Part shown: piece after piece, positions 1-6,956 of the stretch | Numbering within the stretch: position 1 is the stretch's first letter | Layout: every line of letters starts with the position of its first letter | Assembly (NCBI GenBank): GCA_018715855.1 | Contig: DVKW01000002.1 | Coordinates: 1-11,459, forward strand | Reading direction: 5' to 3' | From: Candidatus Galligastranaerophilus intestinigallinarum | GTDB taxonomy: Bacteria > Cyanobacteriota > Vampirovibrionia > Gastranaerophilales > Gastranaerophilaceae | Length of the DNA stretch: 11,459 nucleotides | Position numbers and translations under genes: made by a program | The notes under the pieces: generated by a model | Database searches by the model: none | What the model was told of the DNA's origin: nothing | What the model saw: only the letters and a program-made list of their open reading frames with translations

Positions 1-998
1 GTATCTAAAATTTTTTCATATTCTTTGTTTTTAAGGCAGCCAAATATAAATTTTATTTTTTTATTTTTTTCATATTTTTCTATATATTCTGCTAAAACTC
101 TTGCGCCATCAGGGTTGTGGCAGCTATCTATAAGAAGATTTTTTCCTTTATAATTAATTTTTTCCATTCTAAAACGCCAAGAAACATTTTTTAGCGCATT
201 TTTAATTGTTTCTTTTTTAATTTTAAAATCAAGCGAATTTATGGCAAGAAGCGCCAATTTTAAATTTTCTTTTTGAAAGTCGCCGTTTAAATTAAATTCA
301 AAATTTTCCCCGTTTATTTTTGCAACATTATTTTCAACACTAACATCTAAATCATCTTCAACTAAAATTGCCCCTTTTTTAATTGCTTCATTTTTCAGGG
401 TTTCAAAGCCATTGTTGCTTTTTAAAAAAACGCATTTTGAACCTTTTTTAAAAATCCCTGCTTTTTCATAAGCAATTTTTTCAATTGTATCTCCCAATCT
501 TTCTTTGTGGTCAAAAGAAATTGATGTAATAACTGAAATTAACGGTTTTTTAATAACGTTTGTTGCATCTAATCTTCCGCCAAGGCCTGTTTCTAAAATT
601 GCTATATCAACATTTTTCTTTTTAAAATAAATAAAAGCGGCAGCAGTCAAAATTTCAAATTCGGTTAAACCTAAATTAAGTTCATCATCTTTTTTATTTA
701 TAAGGCTTATAATTTGGTTTAATTCAACTTCAGATATATTTTCCCCATCAACAGAAATTCTTTCTGTGTATGAAAAAAGATGCGGGCTTGTATATTTGCC
801 GATAACTTTTCTTTTATCTTCAAGCAAAATTTTTTCCATAATAGTGCAAGTTGAACCCTTGCCGTTTGTGCCTGCTATATGAATGCATTCAAAAGAATTT
901 TCAGGGTTATTAAAGGCTTTTAGAATAATTTCCATTCTCCCTAACCCCAGTTTAATGTGAAATTTATTTTTGCTTGTTAAAATTTCTGCGGCATTCAT
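1..998 (-). CDS. folC: Bifunctional dihydrofolate/folylpolyglutamate synthase FolC, 3' end beyond the window
   Basis: FolC ligates glutamate to dihydropteroate and to folates in the cytoplasm, using ATP. The frame is open from an ATG at 998-996 to the left edge, giving 332 complete codons; the family is usually about 420-440 residues, so roughly the last 100 are outside the window. Visible motifs are the ATP-binding loop GTNGKGST (residues 43-50), TSPHL (70-74), ETGLGGRLDATN (136-147), SFDHKERLG (161-169), WRFRME (274-279) and DSCHNPDGA (291-299) of the C-terminal ligase domain. The start is one base after the murG stop, with AGAGG (plus-strand 1008-1012) nine bases upstream. It is the last visible gene of the mur operon. 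FolC belongs to the Mur ligase superfamily, but the GTNGKGST and GGRLDATN motifs separate it clearly from a Mur ligase. Truncation is due only to the window edge. Confidence 0.95.
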   Translation of the reverse strand, partial: MNAAEILTSKNKFHIKLGLGRMEIILKAFNNPENSFECIHIAGTNGKGSTCTIMEKILLEDKRKVIGKYTSPHLFSYTERISVDGENISEVELNQIISLINKKDDELNLGLTEFEILTAAAFIYFKKKNVDIAILETGLGGRLDATNVIKKPLISVITSISFDHKERLGDTIEKIAYEKAGIFKKGSKCVFLKSNNGFETLKNEAIKKGAILVEDDLDVSVENNVAKINGENFEFNLNGDFQKENLKLALLAINSLDFKIKKETIKNALKNVSWRFRMEKINYKGKNLLIDSCHNPDGARVLAEYIEKYEKNKKIKFIFGCLKNKEYEKILD

Positions 999-999
999 T

Positions 1000-2109
1000 T
1001 TAAATTGCCTCTAAAATTAGGTTTAATATTTTTTCGTTTGCTTGTTTAAAGTTTGCACCCAAAATTTCTGCATTTTGTTTTAATAAATTATATTCTTCTT
1101 TGTTATTTAAAATTTCTTCTATTTTTTCTTTTAATTTGCCTTTTTTTAATTCGTCATCTTCAAGATAAATTGCAGCTTTTTTATCTTCAATTGAATGGGC
1201 ATTTATTCTTTGATGGTCTGCTGCGGCATATGGGTATGGAACAAGAATAGACGGGTTTTTAGCAGATAAAATTTCAGAAATGCTGATTGAACCTGCACTT
1301 GAAATTATTAAATCGGCCGCTAAAATTGGAATTGCCATATTGTCAAAATAAGGTTCAACTTTTGTATTATTTGGAATTTCTAAATCTTTTATAACATCAT
1401 CATAATTTTTCTTTCCTGTTTGAAGAATTATTTTGATATCATCTTTGTTTTTAAAAGTTTTAATAACATCAATTGCTGCTTCATTAATGCTTTTTGCACC
1501 CTGAGAGCCCCCCATAATAAGAATTAAAAATTCATTATTAATGTTTAAATTTTTTCTTGCTTCTTCTTTTGTCATTTCAAAAAAGCTTGAGCGAACGGGG
1601 TTGTTAAAATTATAAACATTTTTATTTTTAATATATTTTTTAGCTTCTAAAAATGCCAAATTAACTGCCTTTGCATTTTTTGAAAATGTTCTTGAAACAA
1701 TGCCTGGGAAGCAATCTGAATCATGGAGAATATATGGAACTTTTAAAATGTTTGCAGCAAATAAGGTTGGCGCGCAAACATAGCCCCCTGTTGCAAAAAT
1801 AACATTTGGTTTATATTTTAAAATAAAAAATAAGCATTTTATAATTGAAATGAATAAACAAAATGTCCAAGAAATAAATTTAGGGCTTAATTTTCTTGGC
1901 ATTCCAAAAACTGATGTTGATAAAAAATTAAAACCGTTATCTTTTGCAATTTTAAATTCAAGGTTTTTTTTGTTTCCTACATAAAAAATTTTTTCCCTAT
2001 CGGCACCTTTTTTAATTAATTCATTGATAATTGAAACCGCAGGGTAAATATGCCCGCCTGTGCCGCCGCCTGTTATAAAAAAAGTTTTATTATTGATATC
2101 TGATTTCAT
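1000..2109 (-). CDS. murG: UDP-GlcNAc:undecaprenyl-PP-MurNAc-pentapeptide GlcNAc transferase MurG
   Basis: MurG transfers GlcNAc from UDP-GlcNAc to lipid I to make lipid II on the cytoplasmic face of the inner membrane. The 369-residue length is normal. The protein is a two-domain GT-B fold: the glycine-rich loop GGGTGGH (14-20) of the N-domain, then FATGGYVCAPTLFAA (105-119), a linker near NPVR (170-173), the second loop GGSQGA (200-205), and the nucleotide-binding stretch SAGSISISEI (271-280) followed by PYPYAAADHQRINA (291-304). The Glu of SEI matches the uracil/ribose-contacting Glu of the family. Two usually conserved spots differ: HDSD (129-132) stands where HEQN is usual, and Ser270 stands where most MurGs have Arg (RSGA/RAGA). 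The start ATG lies inside the end of ftsW (20-nt overlap) with TAAGG seven bases upstream, so translation is probably coupled. Confidence 0.96.
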   Translation of the reverse strand: MKSDINNKTFFITGGGTGGHIYPAVSIINELIKKGADREKIFYVGNKKNLEFKIAKDNGFNFLSTSVFGMPRKLSPKFISWTFCLFISIIKCLFFILKYKPNVIFATGGYVCAPTLFAANILKVPYILHDSDCFPGIVSRTFSKNAKAVNLAFLEAKKYIKNKNVYNFNNPVRSSFFEMTKEEARKNLNINNEFLILIMGGSQGAKSINEAAIDVIKTFKNKDDIKIILQTGKKNYDDVIKDLEIPNNTKVEPYFDNMAIPILAADLIISSAGSISISEILSAKNPSILVPYPYAAADHQRINAHSIEDKKAAIYLEDDELKKGKLKEKIEEILNNKEEYNLLKQNAEILGANFKQANEKILNLILEAI

Positions 2110-3253
2110 TGTATGGCCTTATTCTCTGAACTCTTTTTTTAGATATATTTAATAATACCCCAAGCATGCACAGTGAAACAAACAAAGAGCTTCCGCCATA
2201 GCTTATAAAAGGAAGGGGTATCCCTGTTGCAGGCAAAAATGAACTTGCAACAGACATATTCATTAAAGCTTGAAAGCCTATTGAAAAAGTTATACCAATG
2301 CTAACCAGTTTGCCAAATACATCAGGGCTTCTTGATGCTATAACAAAGCCCCTTTGAACAAACATGGCAAAAAGGCAAATTATAAAAAAGCACCCCAAAA
2401 AGCCAAATTCTTCCGCAATAACGGCAAAAATAAAGTCGGTGTGGCCTTCAGGAAGCCAAGATAATTTTTGTTTTGAATTGCCATAGCCAACGCCAAAAAA
2501 GCCGCCGCCTGCAAATGCCACCAATGATTGAATTATGTTATAGCCTGTGTTATGAGGGTCTTTGTTTGGGTCTAGCCAAACAATAAGCCTTTGTTTCTGG
2601 TAATCTTTAATAGTAAATGCAATAATTGCAACTGCCCCCAAAAAATAGGTTATAATTTGTCTGATGTTTATTCCGCCTGACATAAAGCAAATAACGGTAA
2701 CTGTTGTCAACAATAAAATTACCATTGAAAGGTTTGGCTGCTTGTAGATAAAAAGCAGAATTAAAAGAAAAATGAAATAATATGAAAATTTATTCGGGTC
2801 AAAAATGTTTATATTTTTGCTGAAAATATGCGCAAACATTAAAATGACCGCAGGTTTTGCAATTTCAGAGGGCTGAAACTGCAATGGCCCAAAACCAAGC
2901 CACCTTTTTGCTTCATTAACGGTAACCCCCAATGGTGTAAACTGAACCAAAAGAAGCATAATTAAAACAATAACAGGAAGGCTCATTGAATATTTTTTTA
3001 ATTTTTTATAATCATATTTGGCAAAAAAGTTTGCTCCGAAAATGCCTGCAACAAGCCAAAAAAATTGCCTTATTGTAAAGTGAATGGGTGATAACCCTTC
3101 AATAACCGCTTTTGAAGAACCTGCAGAAAATATCGCCATAATGCCAATAACAACAAGGAAAATTGTTACAATAACAAGGGTTCTATCCGGCGGTGAAATT
3201 ATATAATTGTCTTCTTCCGTGTAATTATACGGCAGTTCACTTCTTTTCGACAT
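2090..3253 (-). CDS. ftsW: SEDS-family septal peptidoglycan polymerase FtsW
   Basis: FtsW is the integral-membrane SEDS glycosyltransferase that polymerises lipid II at the septum together with a class B penicillin-binding protein. From the chosen start the protein has 387 residues. A short cytoplasmic N-terminus (1-23) is followed by about ten hydrophobic segments. Signature motifs: KRWLGFGPLQFQPSE (116-130), the extracellular-loop motif GHTDFIFAVIAEE (270-282) with the conserved catalytic-type Asp at 273, and TGIPLPFISYGGSS (343-356) near the C-terminus. The open frame extends upstream to 3358, but that extension lies inside murD and does not resemble the family. The ATG at 3253 (MSKRSELP) gives a normal length and overlaps the murD end by 17 nt. 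The Shine-Dalgarno signal is weak (AGAG close to the start), which suggests coupling. RodA has the same fold; the mur operon context and position before murG favour FtsW. Confidence 0.93.
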   Translation of the reverse strand: MSKRSELPYNYTEEDNYIISPPDRTLVIVTIFLVVIGIMAIFSAGSSKAVIEGLSPIHFTIRQFFWLVAGIFGANFFAKYDYKKLKKYSMSLPVIVLIMLLLVQFTPLGVTVNEAKRWLGFGPLQFQPSEIAKPAVILMFAHIFSKNINIFDPNKFSYYFIFLLILLFIYKQPNLSMVILLLTTVTVICFMSGGINIRQIITYFLGAVAIIAFTIKDYQKQRLIVWLDPNKDPHNTGYNIIQSLVAFAGGGFFGVGYGNSKQKLSWLPEGHTDFIFAVIAEEFGFLGCFFIICLFAMFVQRGFVIASRSPDVFGKLVSIGITFSIGFQALMNMSVASSFLPATGIPLPFISYGGSSLFVSLCMLGVLLNISKKRVQRIRPYNEIRYQ

Positions 3254-4568
3254 ATTCTCTAAAAGCTTCTCCTCTTGCTTCAAAATTATCAAACATATCA
3301 AAACTTGCACAGGCAGGCGAAAATAAAACAACATCGGGGTTGTCTTTTGCGGCTTCATCTATTGCAAGCTCAAGAGTTTTTTCTTCTTTGATGTTGTTAA
3401 AGCCAACATTCAAAAGCGCTTTTTTAAATCTTTCCGTGGCTTCGCCAATTAAAACAACTTTTTCAATGCTTTTTTTAATATACCCTACAAATTCATCCAA
3501 TGGTGTGTTTTTGTCCCTTCCCCCTGCAATTAAAGCCACTTTTTTATTTGGGAATGAATTTATTGCAACATTTGATGCCTCAGGGTTTGTTGCTTTTGAA
3601 TCGTTATAATAAGAAGTTTTTCCTATTTTTTTTATAAATTCAAGCCTGTGGCTCGGTGCTTTGAATTCTTTAACCGCATTTTTAATTGTTTCATTGTCTA
3701 AGCCTAAAATTTTTGATGCAATAATAGCGCACATTACATTTTGATAATTATGGTTGCCTTCTAAATTAATTTCACTTGTATCAACAATTTTTTCATCTTT
3801 AAAATAAATTGAACCGTTTTCTAAATAACAAAGATTTTCATAATCAATTTTATTTAATGAAAAATAATATAAATTTGCACTAATTTCACTTGCAAAAGTT
3901 TTTGTGTAAGGGTCATCATAGTTTAAAATTACATAAGAATTTTTACCTGCCCTTTTTAAAATGTCCGTTTTATCTTTAATATATCCTTCAATTCCGTTGT
4001 GCCAAGCAATATGGTCAGGTGTTATATTGCATAAAATTGAAATATAAGGGTTCAGGTTTTTTGAATAATGCAGTTGATAAGAACTTGCTTCAACCACAAG
4101 ATAATCAGGGTTTTTTTCAATAACTTCTAATGGCGGCACGCCAACGTTTCCAACATATGGCGCATTGAATTTTTTAGACAATACAAAAGATGTTAGCATT
4201 GTGGTTGTTGTTTTGCCGTTTGTGCCTGTTATTAAAACCATTTTGTCTTCATAATTTAAGTTTTTGCCAACAAATTCAAGGTCAGAATAAATAGGGCAGT
4301 TAATTTTTTTCAAAACAGGGGCATCATCTTTAATGGATGGGGAAATTATTGCAAAATCCGCATTTTGAATAAATTCATCGCTATGGCCGCCAAATTCAAG
4401 TTTAACGCCCAAATTTTGAAGTTTTTGAACTTCTGCCTTGTCTTTTTCAAGTTGCTCTTTATATTCTGAAATATAAACCTTGGCACCGTTTTTTACAAAA
4501 TATTCGGCACTTTTTTTGCCTGTTAAAGAAAACCCCAATACTAAAACTTTTTTACCATCATATAACAT
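3237..4568 (-). CDS. murD: UDP-N-acetylmuramoyl-L-alanine:D-glutamate ligase MurD
   Basis: MurD adds D-glutamate to UDP-MurNAc-L-Ala with ATP in the cytoplasm. The 443-residue protein has the three Mur ligase domains. The N-terminal Rossmann-like UDP-binding domain starts KVLVLGFSLTGKKSAEYF. The central ATPase carries GTNGKTTT (115-122), EASSYQL (160-166), NITPDH (181-186) and a YIKDK segment near 196-200 containing the Lys expected to be carbamylated. LEGNHNYQN (269-277) leads into the C-terminal domain with HRLE (307-310), NDSKATN (322-328) and GGRDKN (349-354). It starts three bases after the mraY stop; a GGAG (plus-strand 4578-4581) inside the last mraY codons lies nine bases upstream of the ATG. 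Its stop (TGA) lies within ftsW. No missing residue or break is visible. Confidence 0.97.
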   Translation of the reverse strand: MLYDGKKVLVLGFSLTGKKSAEYFVKNGAKVYISEYKEQLEKDKAEVQKLQNLGVKLEFGGHSDEFIQNADFAIISPSIKDDAPVLKKINCPIYSDLEFVGKNLNYEDKMVLITGTNGKTTTTMLTSFVLSKKFNAPYVGNVGVPPLEVIEKNPDYLVVEASSYQLHYSKNLNPYISILCNITPDHIAWHNGIEGYIKDKTDILKRAGKNSYVILNYDDPYTKTFASEISANLYYFSLNKIDYENLCYLENGSIYFKDEKIVDTSEINLEGNHNYQNVMCAIIASKILGLDNETIKNAVKEFKAPSHRLEFIKKIGKTSYYNDSKATNPEASNVAINSFPNKKVALIAGGRDKNTPLDEFVGYIKKSIEKVVLIGEATERFKKALLNVGFNNIKEEKTLELAIDEAAKDNPDVVLFSPACASFDMFDNFEARGEAFREYVEKK

Positions 4569-4571
4569 AAT

Positions 4572-5546
4572 TTATTGCTCCAACATTTTTTGAATAGCAA
4601 AACCCCAAACCGCAATTAAACCGCCAAGTGCTGAAATAAAGCAAAAAACGGCAACGATTTTTCTTTCATTCCACCCTGATAGTTCAAAATGGTGGTGAAT
4701 AGGGCTCATTTTAAAAATTCTTTTACCTGTTAATTTAAAGCTTGCAACTTGAAGCATTACAGATAAGGTTTCTGATATAAAAATTATTGCAACGGGAATT
4801 AGCCAAAGTTCAAATTTGCCCATAATGGCAATTGTTGCAAGCATTCCGCCCAGTGCAAGGGAACCTGTATCTCCCATAAAAATTTTTGCGGGGTTGCGGT
4901 TGAAATATAAAAAGCCTAAAGAAGCGGCAGATGCCGTTATTGAAACGATAGCTAAATCGTTGTAACCATTTATAAGTGATATAACTGAGCAAGCTAAAAA
5001 TGCAAAAAATGAACACCCTGCAGCTAAGCCATCAAGCCCGTCCGTTAAATTAAGCGCATTTGATGAACCGACAATCATAAAAACCGCAAAGAAGGGATAC
5101 AAAAAGCCAAGTTCAATGTTCAGGCCGAAAAATGTTAATTGTGCTTGGTGTTGAAATAAAATGTATAAGGAAGGAAGCATTGAAACCGCAATTTGAAGGG
5201 TTAATTTTGCTCTCGGGCTTAAGCCTTCATTATGTTTTTCTTTAATTTTTTTAATGTCGTCTTCAAAACCTGTAAATGTGTAGAAAATTAAAGTCATAAG
5301 AACAATAATTGCTCTTGTTGTTAATTCTTGCGCCATAAAAAGAGCGATAATTGAAGCTGTAACAATTGACGCAACAATGAAAACGCCGCCTGTTGTGGGG
5401 GTTTTATTTTTCTTTTCATGAAGCATTTTAACTTCTTCTCTGATATATTGCCCATACATTTTTTTCTTCATAAATTCTAAGTATGGGACACCCAATAATA
5501 ATACAAGTGCAAGCGCTATAAGAAAAGCAACCGATGTCATTATCAT
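4572..5546 (-). CDS. mraY: Phospho-N-acetylmuramoyl-pentapeptide transferase MraY
   Basis: MraY transfers phospho-MurNAc-pentapeptide from the UDP precursor to undecaprenyl phosphate, forming lipid I in the inner membrane. The 324 residues include about ten hydrophobic helices and the family's magnesium and substrate motifs: KTPTTGGVFI (48-57), GFEDD (93-97) with the paired Asp, NLTDGLDGLA (166-175), FMGDTGS (223-229) and SPIHHHFELSGWNE (281-294) containing the HHH triplet. That HHH motif distinguishes MraY from WecA and other polyprenyl-phosphate GlcNAc-1-P transferases. The start ATG at 5546 forms an ATGA overlap with the murF stop, and GGTGA lies about eight bases upstream. A second in-frame ATG at 5540 is possible and would shorten the protein by two residues. 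Confidence 0.97.
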   Translation of the reverse strand: MIMTSVAFLIALALVLLLGVPYLEFMKKKMYGQYIREEVKMLHEKKNKTPTTGGVFIVASIVTASIIALFMAQELTTRAIIVLMTLIFYTFTGFEDDIKKIKEKHNEGLSPRAKLTLQIAVSMLPSLYILFQHQAQLTFFGLNIELGFLYPFFAVFMIVGSSNALNLTDGLDGLAAGCSFFAFLACSVISLINGYNDLAIVSITASAASLGFLYFNRNPAKIFMGDTGSLALGGMLATIAIMGKFELWLIPVAIIFISETLSVMLQVASFKLTGKRIFKMSPIHHHFELSGWNERKIVAVFCFISALGGLIAVWGFAIQKMLEQ

Positions 5547-6877
5547 AATTTTTTCACCGTTTCTATAATTTCTTCAAATTTCATAAATCTTGAAGCTTTT
5601 AAAAGTATTGTAGTATCTGGTTTTAAGTTTTGTACGATATATTTTGCACAATCAACATTTGTTTTAAAAGATTTTCCTTCCAAAAGAGAAGCTTTTAAAA
5701 TAAATTTTGCAAGTTCACCAACGGTTAAAACCGTTATATCCAAATCTTTTTTGCAATAAGAAGATAAAAATTCGCCTATTTCTTTATGATATTTAATCGA
5801 ATCTTTTCCAAGTTCGCCCATATCGCCCAAAACAAGGGCTATTGGGGGCTTATTAACCGATAAAAAAGTTTTAATTGCAGCCTTCATTGATTCAGGGTTT
5901 GCATTGTAGCTGTCGTTTATAAAGTTAAAATCTTTTATTCTTGAAACTTCCCACCTTTTTTCAATAGGTTTAAAATTTAATAAGCCTTTTTTAATGTTTT
6001 CTGTGCTAACACCTGCTTTTTTGGCGGCTTCTATAACCAAAAGCGCATTTGAAACGTTGTGTTCGCCTTCAACGGTTAATTCAAAAGTTTCATTTTTATA
6101 TTCAAAAGTGGTTTTGTTTTTTTCAATTTTTATATTTTTGCAATCTTCAAGGCTTGTATAAATTTTTTCGCCTTCAAACTTAACGGTTTCTTCAATGTTT
6201 TTGCACTTTGGTGCAATAAACGTTCCTTCTTTTTTTAAGTGGCTTGCAATTTCACATTTTGCAATTGCAATGTTTTTAATATTCCCCAATAATTCAACAT
6301 GTGCCGTTCCAACGTTTGTAATAATTCCTATATCGGGGTTTGCATAGTTTGATAGAAGCTCAATCTCGCCTAAATTTCTCATGCCCATTTCAACAATTTG
6401 ATATTCGGTATCAATCGGCATATTAAAAAATGTTTCGCAAAGGCCTATTTCATTGTTGTGGTTCAAAAATGTTTTATAGGTTTTATATGTTGTGTTAAGA
6501 ACCGAAAACAACATTTCTTTAACTGTGGTTTTGCCTGAAGAACCTGTTATTGCAACAACTTTGGGGTTAATTTTTCTTCTTATATAGTTTGCCAGTTTTA
6601 AATATGCAACAAGGGAATTTTCAACATAAATAATGAATTCGGCACCATTGTTAATTTTTGTTTTATCTTGTGTAAAATAGCCGATTGCACCTTCTTTTAT
6701 TGCGTTATCTATAAAAAAATGGCCGTCATAATTTTCGCCTCTTAAGGGAAGGTAAAAATCTCCTTTTTGAATTTTTCTTGTGTCTGTAGATATATTAAAT
6801 TTAACTTCTGCTTGAATATCGCCTTTTAATAAGATGGCGTTTGTGTTTTCAATTACTTCTCTAATGCTGAATTGCAT
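5543..6877 (-). CDS. murF: UDP-MurNAc-tripeptide:D-Ala-D-Ala ligase MurF
   Basis: MurF adds D-Ala-D-Ala to the UDP-MurNAc-tripeptide, the last cytoplasmic step of pentapeptide synthesis. The 444 residues are the usual length. The N-terminal substrate domain has STDTRKIQKGDFYLPLRGENYDGH (30-53). The ATPase domain has TGSSGKTT (111-118), NHNNEIG (139-145), EMGMRNLGEI (163-172), TNVGTAHVE (187-195) and AKCEI (206-210), whose Lys is the expected carbamylated residue. The C-domain has GEHNVSNAL (271-279), KRWE (307-310), NDSYNANPESM (321-331) and GDMGELG (351-357). YNANP and the D-Ala-D-Ala-type motifs favour MurF over MurE. It is the first gene of the minus-strand operon. Upstream is a run of five G (plus-strand 6882-6886), only four bases from the ATG, acting as a short-spaced ribosome site. 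The gene ends in an ATGA overlap with mraY. Confidence 0.97.
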   Translation of the reverse strand: MQFSIREVIENTNAILLKGDIQAEVKFNISTDTRKIQKGDFYLPLRGENYDGHFFIDNAIKEGAIGYFTQDKTKINNGAEFIIYVENSLVAYLKLANYIRRKINPKVVAITGSSGKTTVKEMLFSVLNTTYKTYKTFLNHNNEIGLCETFFNMPIDTEYQIVEMGMRNLGEIELLSNYANPDIGIITNVGTAHVELLGNIKNIAIAKCEIASHLKKEGTFIAPKCKNIEETVKFEGEKIYTSLEDCKNIKIEKNKTTFEYKNETFELTVEGEHNVSNALLVIEAAKKAGVSTENIKKGLLNFKPIEKRWEVSRIKDFNFINDSYNANPESMKAAIKTFLSVNKPPIALVLGDMGELGKDSIKYHKEIGEFLSSYCKKDLDITVLTVGELAKFILKASLLEGKSFKTNVDCAKYIVQNLKPDTTILLKASRFMKFEEIIETVKKL

Positions 6878-6896
6878 TTAACCCCCAGATAAATAT

Positions 6897-6910
6897 TGCC
6901 AAATTTGGCA
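6897..6910. promoter_or_regulatory. Perfect 14-bp palindrome, candidate operator
   Basis: TGCCAAATTTGGCA is a perfect palindrome. It lies about +2 to +15 relative to the predicted mur start point, where a bound protein would block transcription. It is centred about 52 bp upstream of the predicted DUF4127 start point, where a protein could activate. Symmetry and position are seen; protein binding is inferred. In RNA it could also fold into a small hairpin in the murF leader. Confidence 0.45.
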
Positions 6911-6918
6911 CTGAATTT

Positions 6919-6947
6919 ATTGTAAATCAAACAGTAATTGATGTAAA
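6919..6947 (-). promoter_or_regulatory. Predicted sigma70-type promoter of the mur operon
   Basis: On the minus strand the sequence reads TTTACA (plus 6942-6947), a 17-bp spacer, and TACAAT (plus 6919-6924). Each box has five of six consensus bases and the spacing is ideal. The predicted start point near 6912 would give a 5' leader of about 35 nt before murF. It is the only clear promoter seen for the six-gene unit. The -35 box overlaps the -10 box of the opposing DUF4127 promoter. Confidence 0.72.
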
Positions 6948-6949
6948 AT
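6920..6949 (+). promoter_or_regulatory. Predicted sigma70-type promoter of the DUF4127-dapF unit
   Basis: On the plus strand, TTGTAA (6920-6925) is followed after 18 bp by TAAAAT (6944-6949). A transcript starting the usual seven bases after the -10 box would begin at about 6956, against the ATG at 6957, so the mRNA would be leaderless or almost so. The two boxes lie on the same bases as the opposing mur promoter. A similar TGTAAAAT -10 element occurs before the lipoprotein gene at 10311-10318. Confidence 0.6.
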
Positions 6950-6956
6950 AATTTTT

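Noticed and set aside
3254..3358. Extension of the ftsW frame to an ATG at 3358
   Set aside because: The extra 35 residues lie inside murD, do not resemble FtsW N-termini and would create a 122-nt overlap. The ATG at 3253 gives a normal protein.
3193..3609. 138-codon open frame on the plus strand across the ftsW/murD junction
   Set aside because: It is antisense to well-supported murD and ftsW, with no ribosome site or recognisable domain; AT-rich codon use makes such shadows common.
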